Assembly (NCBI GenBank): GCA_009782475.1
Contig: WRIZ01000010.1
Location: 1 to 51,607, forward strand
Length of the DNA stretch: 51,607 nucleotides
Direction of reading: 5' to 3'
DNA from: Oscillospiraceae bacterium
GTDB taxonomy: Bacteria; Bacillota; Clostridia; Oscillospirales; UBA929
This document shows positions 15,138 through 23,604 of the stretch, in pieces. The first letter of the stretch is position 1, and every line of letters starts with the position of its first letter. The position numbers were made by a program, and so were the translations under genes. Under the pieces are notes generated by a model. The model saw only the letters and a list, made by a program, of their open reading frames with translations. It did no database searches and had not been told where the DNA came from.

Positions 15138-15326
15138 TCAGTTTCCGTTGATTTTGGCAAGCAAATCGTCGGCGTTGACATTGTGGACGGCGCAGGCTTC
15201 GGCCAGTGTCTCGCCGCGGGCGGCGGGGCAGCCGAGGCAGTGCATCCCGATCTCCATGAAAAACGGGGCGGCTTCGGGTTTGGCGTCAAGGATGTCCCCG
15301 ATGATGGTGTCTTTTGTGATGGTCAT
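15138..15326 (-). CDS. DUF1858 domain protein
   Basis: This 62-residue protein has the DUF1858 pattern: TIGDILDAKPEAAPFFMEIGMHCLGCPAARGETLAE, with the Cys pair CLGC (about residues 30-33). ATG 15326 is preferred because AGGA lies 9 bases upstream; an in-frame ATG at 15335 follows the AGGA with no spacing. The domain also occurs in hybrid-cluster and ScdA/DnrN-like iron-sulfur repair proteins, but stand-alone versions have no assigned role. It abuts trmK. Confidence 0.85.
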   Translation of the reverse strand: MTITKDTIIGDILDAKPEAAPFFMEIGMHCLGCPAARGETLAEACAVHNVNADDLLAKINGN

Positions 15327-15382
15327 TTTACCCATTCCTTTCAGTTCGCGTCATGCGTAACGCAATCATTAAGATAAACAAA

Positions 15383-15404
15383 GGAGCGGAAAGCTATGCG
15401 CTCC
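15383..15404 (-). terminator. Probable terminator of the zinc-ribbon gene
   Basis: GGAGCG and CGCTCC enclose 10 bases. On the minus strand the stem is followed by CTTTGTTTATC, a moderate T-rich tail. It lies 20 bases downstream of the zinc-ribbon gene. Confidence 0.5.
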
Positions 15405-15424
15405 CGCCCCCCGTTTGACATTAT

Positions 15425-15703
15425 TTAGCCGTTTTCCCTCATGCGGGCGAAGCAATCGCTGCAGTAAACCGGACGATCGGTTTTGGGCTCGAAAGGAACT
15501 TTGGCTTCGCCTCCGCAGGAAGCGCAAACAGCGGCAAAGTATTCTCTCGGAGCGCGGGACGCGTTTTTGCGGTTGTCGCGGCAGTTCTTGCAGCGTTGCG
15601 GCTCATTGAGGAATCCGCGTTCGTTGTAGAACTCTTGCTCGCCTGCGGTAAAGGTAAACTCCTCGCCGCATTCCTTGCACGTCAGGGTCTTGTCTTCGTA
15701 CAT
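15425..15703 (-). CDS. Zinc-ribbon domain protein
   Basis: This 92-residue protein carries two treble-clef or ribbon motifs: CKECGEEF...CKNCRD in the first half and CASCGG...CSDCFARM in the second, eight Cys in four pairs. The first half (FTFTAGEQEFYNERGF, NEPQRCKNCR) is a widespread family in Firmicutes and Chloroflexi of unknown function. ATG 15703 follows AGAGGGA by 6 bases. A consensus promoter and a 114-base leader with strong hairpins precede it, so expression may be controlled in the leader. Confidence 0.85.
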   Translation of the reverse strand: MYEDKTLTCKECGEEFTFTAGEQEFYNERGFLNEPQRCKNCRDNRKNASRAPREYFAAVCASCGGEAKVPFEPKTDRPVYCSDCFARMRENG

Positions 15704-15817
15704 TGTTTTCCCTCTTTCTGTGCCCGGCGGCAACTTGCCGCATCGATAGTCCGGGGTAGAGCCCGCTCTACGTTGGGGTGTGGCGCACAGGGCATAATTG
15801 TTCCGCTTTCACGGACA
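15704..15817 (-). ncRNA. Structured 5' leader of the zinc-ribbon gene (candidate RNA regulator)
   Basis: Read on the minus strand from the predicted start near 15817, the leader contains the hairpin GTAGAG-CGGG-CTCTAC and then GCGGC-AAGTT-GCCGC. An outer pairing of TGTGC with GCACA closes around both, and the ribosome site follows directly. The size and nested stems resemble a regulatory RNA rather than plain leader sequence. I do not match it to a known riboswitch or thermometer class. Confidence 0.45.
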
Positions 15818-15823
15818 TGCTCT

Positions 15824-15852
15824 ATTATATGGAATCAATTTTAGGTTGTCAA
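15824..15852 (-). promoter_or_regulatory. Consensus sigma-A promoter of the zinc-ribbon gene
   Basis: TTGACA (15847-15852) and TATAAT (15824-15829) match the consensus at all 12 positions, with 17-base spacing, on the minus strand. The promoter lies between the end of glmM and the structured leader. High basal transcription is expected. Confidence 0.88.
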
Positions 15853-15860
15853 GCATTTTT

Positions 15861-17198
15861 TTATTTTTTTTGCGTTTTTCTGACTGAGGCGGCAATATTC
15901 TCCGCAAACCGCTTGACGTCTTCTTCCTTTTTTCCTTCTACCATGACCCGGCAAAGCGGCTCGGTTCCCGACAAGCGCACCAGCACACGCCCGTCTTCCC
16001 CAAGGGATTCCTCCGCTCCGCCGATGGCTTCGGTCACCGCCGGATCTGACAATACGGAGTTTTTCGTGTCGGAAGAAACAACAATGTTGACCAGCATTTG
16101 CGGGTATTGCGGTATGCCGGACGTTAAATCGGCAAGGCTCTTTCCTGTTTCGGCTATAGCGGATAACAGTTTTAGAGCGGTCAGCTGGCCGTCGCCCGCC
16201 GCTGAGTGGCGCAGAAAGATCACATGCCCCGATTGCTCCCCGCCGACCAAGAAGCCGCCCTTTTGCATCTCTTCCAGCACATACCGATCCCCTACCGCCG
16301 CGCTGGCAAAATGCAGCCCTTGTTCTTTCGCCCAAACGCGCAAACCGAGGTTGCTCATCACTGTAGAGACAAAGGTACCGTGCGGTAAGTATCCTCTCTC
16401 CCGCTCCCGCATGGCGCAAACGGCCAAGATGCGGTCACCGTCGATGATCTTCCCGGTGTGATCGACGCAGAGGCAGCGGTCGGCGTCGCCGTCAAAGGCA
16501 ATGCCGATGTCGTACCCGCCGTCCGTTACCGTTTCCCGCAGTGAATCCATATGGGTGGAACCGCAGCGGTCATTGATGTTGACGCCGTTCGGCACATTGT
16601 GGATGATGCGGAGGTCTTTCGCGTTGAGGGCGGAAAAGAGCTTCTTGGCCGTGACCGACGCCGCTCCGTTGGCGCAGTCAAGGACAATGCGCAAGCGCGA
16701 GAGATCAGGTGTGTTGCAGGCGAGGAGAAAGTCTGTATACCGCTCCAGCGCGCTTTTATCCTGCCGGACGCGGCCGATGTCTTTGCCCAGCGGTATCTTT
16801 GTTTGGATCAAGGTTTCGATCTCGTCTTCCAAAGCGTCGGACAATTTATACCCGTCGCGGTTGAATGTCTTGATGCCGTTGTATTCATACGGGTTATGGG
16901 AAGCCGAGACCATAAACCCGGCGTCGGCGCGTTCGCGCGTCAGCGTTGCGATGGCCGGGGTGGGTAAAAAACCCGCCAGCAAAACGTCGGCTCCGGCCGA
17001 GGTGATCCCGGCAGCCAACGCCATTTCCAGCATATCGCTGGAGAGGCGGGTATCTTTTCCGATATAGATGACCGGTTTGTGGTGCAATGCCCCGGTCAGG
17101 ACAATGGCCGCCGCCTGACCGATCATAAACGCCTTCTGCGCCGTTAAGTCCTGATTGGCGATCCCCCGGACGCCGTCTGTTCCAAATAATCTCCCCAA
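15861..17198 (-). CDS. glmM: Phosphoglucosamine mutase
   Basis: This 445-residue enzyme interconverts glucosamine-6-phosphate and glucosamine-1-phosphate on the way to UDP-GlcNAc for peptidoglycan. It begins GRLFGTDGVRG, has the phosphoserine loop SASHNP (Ser100), the metal loop AFDGDADRC (about residue 240), the sugar loop GGEQSGH (about 325) and the phosphate loop RLSGTEPLCRVMVEG near the end. The start is TTG 17198, 7 bases after GGAGG, where homologues start. The frame continues upstream, but only through a repeat (17215-17249). It is the last gene of the long unit beginning at 28019. Confidence 0.95.
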   Translation of the reverse strand: MGRLFGTDGVRGIANQDLTAQKAFMIGQAAAIVLTGALHHKPVIYIGKDTRLSSDMLEMALAAGITSAGADVLLAGFLPTPAIATLTRERADAGFMVSASHNPYEYNGIKTFNRDGYKLSDALEDEIETLIQTKIPLGKDIGRVRQDKSALERYTDFLLACNTPDLSRLRIVLDCANGAASVTAKKLFSALNAKDLRIIHNVPNGVNINDRCGSTHMDSLRETVTDGGYDIGIAFDGDADRCLCVDHTGKIIDGDRILAVCAMRERERGYLPHGTFVSTVMSNLGLRVWAKEQGLHFASAAVGDRYVLEEMQKGGFLVGGEQSGHVIFLRHSAAGDGQLTALKLLSAIAETGKSLADLTSGIPQYPQMLVNIVVSSDTKNSVLSDPAVTEAIGGAEESLGEDGRVLVRLSGTEPLCRVMVEGKKEEDVKRFAENIAASVRKTQKK

Positions 17199-17214
17199 AA
17201 TAACCCCTCCCGTA

Positions 17215-17249
17215 ATTGTCAATTGTCCATTGTCAATTGTCCACTGTCC
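17215..17249. repeat. 14-base tandem repeat overlapping the ruvB stop
   Basis: ATTGTCAATTGTCC occurs twice in tandem (17215-17228 and 17229-17242), followed by the partial unit ACTGTCC. On the minus strand this encodes the last residues of RuvB (GQLTMDN) and provides its TGA stop. It is a low-complexity intergenic repeat that has spread into the coding end. Confidence 0.85.
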
Positions 17250-18283
17250 ATACCATATGGAATCCCCATATGAGTATATGCGCGTTCGGTCACGCATCTG
17301 CCTCGCGGGGTGCGCGCAAGAAAGCCCAGCTGCATTAAATACGGCTCATAGACGTCTTCAATGGTGACGGATTCCTCGCCGATGTTGGCGGCTAGGGTGT
17401 CCAGCCCGACAGGGCCGCCGCCGAAGTTGCGGATGATGGCTTCCAGCATACGTCGATCCACCGCGTCGAGGCCTTTGTCGTCGATGTCGAGCCGTTTCAA
17501 GGCCTCGTCGGCGACGGCGCGGGTGATGACGCCGTCGGCGCGGACTTGGGCATAGTCGCGCACCCGTTTGAGGATGCGGTTGGCGATGCGCGGTGTGCCG
17601 CGTGAGCGCGCGGCGATCTCGTGCGCGCCGTCAGGCTGTATCTCGACATTGAGGATGCCCGCGCTGCGGGTCACGATGCGCGATAATTCCTCAGGCGTAT
17701 AAAGGTCAAGCCTTGTCACCATACCAAAACGGTCGCGCAGCGGGGCGGTGATCTGCCCCGCTCTAGTCGTCGCGCCGATCAGGGTGAATTTGCGCAGGTC
17801 AACCCGTATCGAACGCGCCGCCGGGCCTTTGCCGAGGATGATGTCGAGGGCGCAGTCTTCCATCGCCGGGTAGAGCACTTCCTCCACCGCCCGGTTGAGT
17901 CGGTGTATCTCGTCAACAAAGAGAATATCCATATCGTCGAGGTTGGTCAGCAGGGCGGCCAGGTCGCCCGCTTTTTCAATGGCGGGGCCGCTGGTGATAC
18001 GGATATTGACGCCCATCTCGTTGGCGATGACCCCGGCCAGCGTCGTCTTACCCAAACCCGGAGGTCCATAGAGCAGCACATGGTCAAGAGGCTCCTGCCG
18101 CTTTTTGGCCGCCTCGATGAAAATGACGAGGTTGTCTTTCAATTTCTCCTGACCGATGTATTCGTTGAGGAAGCGCGGGCGAAGGCTTCCCTCGTTGTCG
18201 TCGGAGGAAGTCAGCGTACGCGCCAATAGGCGTTCTTCCGGTTCGGTTTGACCGTCCTCCCGATCGTCAAAATCTATGGGCAT
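17219..18283 (-). CDS. ruvB: Holliday junction branch-migration helicase RuvB
   Basis: This 354-residue AAA+ motor drives branch migration with RuvA. Walker A is GPPGLGKTT (residues 73-81), Walker B is [16 protein letters not shown], sensor 1 is GATTRAG, and the arginine finger region is PLRDRFGM. The winged-helix end has [13 protein letters not shown] and [10 protein letters not shown]. It is about 18 residues longer than usual because the last part (after MGIPY) is read from an intergenic tandem repeat. The gap to ruvA is 4 bases. Confidence 0.97.
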   Translation of the reverse strand: MPIDFDDREDGQTEPEERLLARTLTSSDDNEGSLRPRFLNEYIGQEKLKDNLVIFIEAAKKRQEPLDHVLLYGPPGLGKTTLAGVIANEMGVNIRITSGPAIEKAGDLAALLTNLDDMDILFVDEIHRLNRAVEEVLYPAMEDCALDIILGKGPAARSIRVDLRKFTLIGATTRAGQITAPLRDRFGMVTRLDLYTPEELSRIVTRSAGILNVEIQPDGAHEIAARSRGTPRIANRILKRVRDYAQVRADGVITRAVADEALKRLDIDDKGLDAVDRRMLEAIIRNFGGGPVGLDTLAANIGEESVTIEDVYEPYLMQLGFLARTPRGRCVTERAYTHMGIPYGMDSGQLTMDN

Positions 18284-18287
18284 GTGT

Positions 18288-18878
18288 TCACCTCGACATT
18301 CTCTTCAACGCTTGCCGGATCATCTCTTCCAGCGGCAGGGCTTCATCCAGCCCCTTCACCGCCATGGCCGCCTCGACCGGGGTGTAGCCAAGCACACACA
18401 AAGCCGCCTGCGCCTCAGTCAGCGCGTCGCCGGGTTCAAAAGAGATGACGCCTGCTGATGACGGAGACGCTGTAACCTCGCGTGATAACTTGTCTTTCAA
18501 TTCCAGGATGATGCGCTGCGCCAGCTTTTTGCCGATGCCGGGCGCGACGGTCAACGCCTTTTCGTCGCCTGTAATGACAGCCAGAGCGATTTTTTCCGGC
18601 GTTCCGGCCGAAAGGATCGACACCGCCGCTTTGGGGCCGACGCCGGAAATTCCGATCAGCAATTTGAACGACGAAAGCTCCTCACGGGAATGAAACCCAT
18701 AGAGGTCGCAGATGCCTTCGCGGAGATAGAGGTAGGTAAACAGCCGCGCTTTTTCGCCTTTTTTGAGTCGTGAGAGGGTTTGCAGGGAGGTGTTGACCGA
18801 ATAAGAGACGCCCCCTGTATCAATCACGGCGAGATATGGTTCGGTATGCTCGACTGTTCCGTGTACGGCGTAAATCAT
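18288..18878 (-). CDS. ruvA: Holliday junction protein RuvA
   Basis: This 196-residue protein forms the tetramer that holds the four-way junction flat. It has an N-terminal OB fold ([22 protein letters not shown]), the helix-hairpin-helix pair ([14 protein letters not shown] and [18 protein letters not shown]), a flexible linker (about residues 130-150) and a C-terminal RuvB-binding domain ([12 protein letters not shown]). The length matches the family. It is separated from ruvC by the NYN-domain gene. Confidence 0.97.
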   Translation of the reverse strand: MIYAVHGTVEHTEPYLAVIDTGGVSYSVNTSLQTLSRLKKGEKARLFTYLYLREGICDLYGFHSREELSSFKLLIGISGVGPKAAVSILSAGTPEKIALAVITGDEKALTVAPGIGKKLAQRIILELKDKLSREVTASPSSAGVISFEPGDALTEAQAALCVLGYTPVEAAMAVKGLDEALPLEEMIRQALKRMSR

Positions 18879-18905
18879 CCTTTTTCCTCCGTTCTGCTAT
18901 ATATC

Positions 18906-19760
18906 TCAACCATCTTCATCGTACTGACCAACCCACGATTCGTTAACAGCCTCCGGGCAGTCTTCTTGCGGTAAAACTATTTTCGCGTCTGATGGAATCA
19001 CATCTTTGTCTATCACAAAAAAGGTATCATTTATCTCCGCAACACAAAATTTGCTGTCGGACAAGACTTTTGCGAAACCAATCTGCATTTTCTTTTCGCC
19101 GCTTTGTTTGTAAGATATTTTCTTTTTCCGGGGTATATTTTGTATGTGCTGATATATAGATGATATAGATATTCCATGCGTATGTAAAACCGAATAAAAA
19201 ATTTTGCTTTTTACACATTCTTCCAAAACCGCATTTACAAGAGCACCAAATTCCTTAATATTCCCATGCTTATCAACAGATGCTTTCAAGACTCTTTTAG
19301 CGTGCGCCGATTCATTTAAGGTAGCAGCTGCCTGCGGTATGCGAAGAGTAAACTCCTCGGGCGATTTATGAATCTTATTAAAAATGATCGTCTTTTTGCC
19401 CATTTGGGTCAGTTTTTCAGCCAAAACTAAAAAATCAGAATCACAGGATACAAGCACAAAGTTTTGTATTTCAGGTCTTGTATAGGCAATATCAAGCGCA
19501 TCTATAAATATATGTAAGTCTGCAAAATTCTTTATTCTTTCATAATGCCTTGACGGCGGTTTTGTTTCAATGAAAGAAATCCCTAAACCCTGCAATTCAT
19601 ATTTTAGCTCCAGCGATTTTGGACTGCGCCATGTACAATAGGCCCGATGTTCAGCGACTTCGCCGAAATCTGAAGTATTTTCCATATATTCTATGATTAA
19701 CCTATGATATTGCTTAATCCTGCCGATGATATTTTCAATATCATAAAATACGATCGTCAT
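18906..19760 (-). CDS. NYN-domain (PIN-like) nuclease-type protein
   Basis: This 284-residue protein has an NYN/LabA-like fold with the acidic signature: Asp7 in FYDIEN, Asp in FIDALDIA (about residue 90), and VSCDSDFLVLAEKL (about 106). LabA/NYN proteins are mostly putative RNases. After residue 165 a second helical part (FGALVNAVLEECVKSKIFYSVLHTHG) could be an OST-HTH-like RNA-binding module, but this is uncertain. Codon and base use are clearly AT-richer than all neighbours, and the gene sits between ruvC and ruvA with gaps of 51 and 27 bases. This points to a late insertion into the ruvCAB cluster. No ribosome site is striking; the start is ATG 19760. Confidence 0.8.
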   Translation of the reverse strand: MTIVFYDIENIIGRIKQYHRLIIEYMENTSDFGEVAEHRAYCTWRSPKSLELKYELQGLGISFIETKPPSRHYERIKNFADLHIFIDALDIAYTRPEIQNFVLVSCDSDFLVLAEKLTQMGKKTIIFNKIHKSPEEFTLRIPQAAATLNESAHAKRVLKASVDKHGNIKEFGALVNAVLEECVKSKIFYSVLHTHGISISSIYQHIQNIPRKKKISYKQSGEKKMQIGFAKVLSDSKFCVAEINDTFFVIDKDVIPSDAKIVLPQEDCPEAVNESWVGQYDEDG

Positions 19761-19811
19761 AGCCCTTCTTCCACCACCTTATTTTTTACAGCCCGACCCG
19801 GGCTTCATAAC

Positions 19812-20291
19812 TTACACGATCCTACCCGCCGAATACGCGTGGCACAGGGCGATTGCAAGCCCGTCGGCGGCGTCGTCGGGGCGCGGCATGGCTTTGAGTT
19901 TTAAGAGCGTCCGCGTCATTTCCATCACCTGCTTCTTCTCGGCCGCGCCGTAGCCGGTGACCGCCAATTTGACCTGCTGCGGCGAATATTCGGCGACGGG
20001 AAGCCCGAAACGCTGCGCCGTCATCAGCATGACGCCCCGGCTGTGCGCTACGGGCAGGGCTGTGTTAACATTTTTCTGAAAATAGAGTTCCTCAATGGCC
20101 AGCGCGTCGGGTTTGAAGGTTTCGAGCAGTTCGGTGAAATCTTCATAAACGGTCAGAAGGCGGCTCGGCAAGGGGGTGTTCGCTGGGGTGCGGATGACCC
20201 CGTGCCGTATGTGAACGGGTTCGCGGCGGAAAAAATCCACCACGCCGAAACCGACGATGGCAATGCCCGGGTCGATCCCTAAGATTCGCAT
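19812..20291 (-). CDS. ruvC: Crossover junction endodeoxyribonuclease RuvC
   Basis: This 159-residue resolvase nicks Holliday junctions symmetrically. Catalytic residues are Asp7 (GIDPGIAIVGFG), Glu in AIEELYFQ (about residue 67) and the Asp cluster in RPDDAADGLAIALCH (about 140-148). It starts 13 bases inside the methionine-gamma-lyase-like gene, so it is translated as part of the upstream operon. Confidence 0.96.
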   Translation of the reverse strand: MRILGIDPGIAIVGFGVVDFFRREPVHIRHGVIRTPANTPLPSRLLTVYEDFTELLETFKPDALAIEELYFQKNVNTALPVAHSRGVMLMTAQRFGLPVAEYSPQQVKLAVTGYGAAEKKQVMEMTRTLLKLKAMPRPDDAADGLAIALCHAYSAGRIV

Positions 20292-21346
20292 AATGTTTCA
20301 ATCGCTTTCAAAATCCCCAATTTGCCCAGCTCAAACGTCAAACCGCCTTGCAAATAGGCCGTGTACGGCGGACGCATCGGCGCGTCGCAGGAGAGTTCGA
20401 TTGACGCCCCTTGAATGAATGTTCCGGCCGCCATGACGACCTGATGCTCATACCCCGGCATGTCCCACGGTTCGGGTGCTGCGAACGAATCGACCGGGCT
20501 GCCTCGCTGTATCCCCCGGCAGAAACGCAGCAGCGGTTCGGGCGCGCCGAAACGGATGGATTGTATGATGTCATAACGCGCTTCGTCCGGCAGCGGGTCA
20601 ACGGCGTAACCGAGGGTTTGCAGCTTTTCAGCGGCGAATACCGCCGTTTTCAACGCCTGGGCGACGGTGTGCGGAGCCATCAGAAGCCCTTGAAAGAGCA
20701 AACGGTTCCCTATGGGGTTTGCCCCCGCGTCCCGCCCGACGGCGTTGAGCTGTAAAGCGGCTTTTTCAACCAATTCACGCCGCCCGGCGATGTAGCCGCC
20801 CGAAGGAGCCAATCCCCCGCCGGGGTTTTTGATCAGCGAACCGGCAATCAAGTCGGCTTGTGACGGCTCTTCCGTCTCCACAAACTCGCAGTAACAGTTA
20901 TCGACAACTACAGGCGCGTCGGTGTATTGCCGCGCTTGCGCGATCAAAGCATTAACGCCGGCAACAGATAAGGCTTTACGGTCTGTGTAGCCGCGTGACC
21001 GCTGGATAAATACAGCGTTGATGGTTTCCGGCCTTTCGGTGCAATACGGCATAAGCCTTTGCAGCGTATCATACGGATCGCCTGTCATCGACCAATAGCC
21101 GCCGCCCGGGCAGACAGCTTTCAGCGCACAGGCGATGGTATGAGTGCCGCTGGCGAAAGAGGCGCGGACGATGGCGTCCTCCGTTCCCATGACGTCGGCG
21201 AAGATCGCGTCCAAAACCTCCCGCCCCGGGTCGTTGTAGCCGTAGCCGGTCGAAGGGGCGAAGTGGGCGTCGGACAGGCGGTGCTTTTGAAAAGCCTCCA
21301 GCACCCTTTGCGTGTTCACCAGCGCGGCCGCGTCAAAATCCCGCAT
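20279..21346 (-). CDS. Methionine gamma-lyase family PLP enzyme ('aluminium resistance' family)
   Basis: This 355-residue PLP-dependent enzyme has the Cys/Met-metabolism fold. Key parts: AIVRASFASGTHTIACAL (cofactor phosphate region, about residues 57-75), VVVDNCYCEFVE (Asp that contacts the pyridine ring), and AGSLIKNPGGGLAPSGGYIAG with the likely Schiff-base Lys (about residue 173). It is common in Firmicutes next to housekeeping genes; the substrate is unproven, and the name 'aluminium resistance protein' is historical. It overlaps the ACT gene by one base and ruvC by 13. It is somewhat shorter than the usual 400-420 residues at the N-terminus. Confidence 0.88.
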   Translation of the reverse strand: MRDFDAAALVNTQRVLEAFQKHRLSDAHFAPSTGYGYNDPGREVLDAIFADVMGTEDAIVRASFASGTHTIACALKAVCPGGGYWSMTGDPYDTLQRLMPYCTERPETINAVFIQRSRGYTDRKALSVAGVNALIAQARQYTDAPVVVDNCYCEFVETEEPSQADLIAGSLIKNPGGGLAPSGGYIAGRRELVEKAALQLNAVGRDAGANPIGNRLLFQGLLMAPHTVAQALKTAVFAAEKLQTLGYAVDPLPDEARYDIIQSIRFGAPEPLLRFCRGIQRGSPVDSFAAPEPWDMPGYEHQVVMAAGTFIQGASIELSCDAPMRPPYTAYLQGGLTFELGKLGILKAIETLCES

Positions 21347-21777
21347 TATATGCCGTATAAGTCATGGGGGTCAATGAGGGAATGACCCGCTGCCAAGAGG
21401 GTTTTCTGCGCCGCGTCGTTATCCTCGACACGCAGGATGACATAGGCGTCTTCGTCCTTGCGGGTGATGAAGGCATAAACATACTCCACCGAAATGCCCG
21501 CGTCGTGCAGGGTGTTGAGGACATGATAGAGCGAACCCGGCGTATCGGACAGTTTGCACCCTGTCACTTGCGTTTTGCTGGCCGTGACGCCTTTGCTCCG
21601 AAAGAGTTCCAGCGCGCCGTCGGGGTTGGGGACAATCATCCGCAGGATGCCGAAATCGCTGGTGTCGGCGATGGAAATGGCGCGGAGGTCTATCTTCCCG
21701 TCGGCGAGGATTTTCAAAATATCCTTCAAAGCCCCCTGCTTGTTCTCCACAAAGACGGATATTTGATCAATGAACAT
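21346..21777 (-). CDS. Tandem ACT-domain protein
   Basis: This 143-residue protein consists of two ACT domains: residues 1-70 (ISVFVENKQGALKDILKIL, with the ligand-site pattern) and 71-143 (DTPGSLYHVLNTLHDAGISVEYVYAFI). ACT pairs bind amino acids and sense their level. Proteins of this type are usually encoded beside phenylacetate-CoA ligase and iorAB genes, as here (1-base overlap with the ligase), so aromatic amino acid sensing is a reasonable inference. Confidence 0.92.
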   Translation of the reverse strand: MFIDQISVFVENKQGALKDILKILADGKIDLRAISIADTSDFGILRMIVPNPDGALELFRSKGVTASKTQVTGCKLSDTPGSLYHVLNTLHDAGISVEYVYAFITRKDEDAYVILRVEDNDAAQKTLLAAGHSLIDPHDLYGI

Positions 21778-23081
21778 CAGTTCGTCCCCTTTCGTTTATC
21801 CAGTACCCGCTTGGCTTTGAGTTCAAAACGCTCGACCGAACCGGGCGGTTTGAGCGTCACTTTAGCCGAGACGCCCAGCACGCTCAGCAGCTCGGCGGAA
21901 ATGCGGCGTTCCAGCTCTTCGACGCGGCGCACCTCGTCGAAGGGGAAATCGGCGTTGATTTCGGCTTGCACTTCCAGCGTATCGAGGTTGCTGACCCTGT
22001 CTACCACCAAAAGGTAGTGCGGCGCGGCTCCCGGTATGCCCAACAGCACCGATTCTACCTGTGAAGGAAAAACATTGACACCACGGATGATCAGCATGTC
22101 ATCGGTGCGCCCGGTGATTTTCCCCATCCGTGTAAAGTTCCGCCCGCAAGTGCAGGGCTTGCGGTCTATCGTGCAGATGTCACGGGTGTTGTAGCGGATG
22201 AGCGGCAGCGCTTCCTTTGTGATGCAGGAGAAAACAAGCTCCCCCGGCTGCCCGTCAGGCAGGGGCTTTTTGGTTTCGGGATCGAGGATTTCCACAATGA
22301 AGTGGTCTTCCATGACGTGCAGCCCATTGCGTTCGGCACATTCGCAAGAGACGCCCGGCCCCATCAGTTCGGCAGTCCCGAAGATGTCGTAGCAGCGGAT
22401 GCCAAGCCGTTCCTCAATCTCCCCGCGCATCTGCTCCGTCCACGCTTCGGCGCCGAGGACGCCGATCCGCAGCTTCAATTGATCCTTGATGCCCGCTTCC
22501 CGCACCGCGTCGCCCAAATACATGGCATAAGATGGCGTGCAGAGGAGGACGGTCGAGCCGAAGTCGGTGAACATTTGCAGTTGCCGTTTGGTGTTGCCGG
22601 TCGCGGCGGGGATGGTGGCCGCGCCGATAGTTTCGCCGCCGCCCTGACCGCCCAGCCCGCCTGTGAACAGCGCGAAACCATAGGAAACGTGAACGATGTC
22701 GGCGGCCGTCGCGCCCGCCATGGTCAGGCAGCGCGCCATACACTCGTTCCAAACATCAAGGTCGCCTTTGGTGTAGCCGACGACCGTCTGTTTCCCGGTC
22801 GTCCCGCTTGTGGCGTGAATGCGCACGACGTGGCTCATGGGGACGGCGAACATGCCGTAGGGGTAACTGTCGCGCAAGTCGTCTTTCAAGGTGAGCGGCA
22901 ATTTGGTTAGGTCATTGATTCCCTGTATGTTACCGGGCTGCAATCCGGCCTTCTCCATTTTAACGCGGTACGGGGCGCAGTGTTCCCAAGCATGTGCTAC
23001 GGTTTTGCTGAGGCGTTCGCTTTGCAGGGATTCCAGCTGATCGCGGGATATGGTTTCAATTTGTTGATTCCAGTATTTCAT
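21777..23081 (-). CDS. paaK: Phenylacetate-CoA ligase family, copy 1
   Basis: This 434-residue AMP-forming ligase makes aryl-CoA from arylacetate, ATP and CoA, or may work in reverse. It has the AMP-binding loop HATSGTTGKQTVVG (about residues 91-104), FGTAELMGPGV (about 239), and the C-terminal hinge GKITGRTDDMLIIRGVNVFPSQVE (about 325-349). The Cys set TIDRKPCTCGR marks the PaaK zinc-type insert. It overlaps iorB by 26 bases, and the two are presumably translated together. The physiological acid (phenylacetate, indoleacetate or 4-hydroxyphenylacetate) cannot be read from the sequence. Confidence 0.93.
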   Translation of the reverse strand: MKYWNQQIETISRDQLESLQSERLSKTVAHAWEHCAPYRVKMEKAGLQPGNIQGINDLTKLPLTLKDDLRDSYPYGMFAVPMSHVVRIHATSGTTGKQTVVGYTKGDLDVWNECMARCLTMAGATAADIVHVSYGFALFTGGLGGQGGGETIGAATIPAATGNTKRQLQMFTDFGSTVLLCTPSYAMYLGDAVREAGIKDQLKLRIGVLGAEAWTEQMRGEIEERLGIRCYDIFGTAELMGPGVSCECAERNGLHVMEDHFIVEILDPETKKPLPDGQPGELVFSCITKEALPLIRYNTRDICTIDRKPCTCGRNFTRMGKITGRTDDMLIIRGVNVFPSQVESVLLGIPGAAPHYLLVVDRVSNLDTLEVQAEINADFPFDEVRRVEELERRISAELLSVLGVSAKVTLKPPGSVERFELKAKRVLDKRKGTN

Positions 23082-23604
23082 TTACCTTACATCCTTCCAA
23101 AAAAGCATGATAATTGACCTCGAAAAGTTCGGGTTTCATGCTAAATCGGAAGACTTTTTTCCATTCGTCCTGGGTAAAATCCAGCATCTTTGACGCCGCA
23201 CCCAGTAAAACGGTGTTTTCACAGCGTTTGTTTCCGGCTTTTTCGGCTAACTCTAAGGCGTTGATCGTTTGGAACAGTCCGGGGTCGGCAAACACCCCCT
23301 GACCGGCGATGGAGATGGTTCTTGAAGATACAAAAGATTTGCCGTCCGGTTTGAGATAGCTCACGGCGCGCACCGCTTCGGTCAGCTCCAGCCCGATCAG
23401 CAAATCGGCTGTGCCGGGCGCGACCAGCGGGGAGTAAACCTGCTCCCCTGCCCTGACCATGGTGACGACAGTGCCGCCGCGCTGGCTCATGCCGTGTACT
23501 TCATTGACCTTGACGTCTAAACCGCGCTCCATATAGAGACTGCCCAAAATCTTGGCGGCGAGGATGCTGCCCTGACCGCCGACGCCGGCAATGACAATGT
23601 TCAT
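23056..23604 (-). CDS. iorB: Indolepyruvate oxidoreductase subunit beta
   Basis: This 182-residue gamma-domain subunit of the 2-oxoacid:ferredoxin oxidoreductase family is the CoA-binding partner of IorA. It starts NIVIAGVGGQGSILAAKIL and has EVHGMSQRGGTVVTMVR (about residues 37-53), both hallmarks. ATG 23604 overlaps the iorA TGA stop (ATGA), a coupled start; the frame extends 4 codons further, but that start would lie inside iorA without a ribosome site. Confidence 0.95.
   Translation of the reverse strand: MNIVIAGVGGQGSILAAKILGSLYMERGLDVKVNEVHGMSQRGGTVVTMVRAGEQVYSPLVAPGTADLLIGLELTEAVRAVSYLKPDGKSFVSSRTISIAGQGVFADPGLFQTINALELAEKAGNKRCENTVLLGAASKMLDFTQDEWKKVFRFSMKPELFEVNYHAFLEGCKVNEILESTN

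Noticed and set aside
15704-15817. SRP RNA or 6S RNA in the zinc-ribbon leader
   Set aside because: The conserved SRP loop sequence and the large open bubble of 6S RNA are absent; a leader RNA is more likely.
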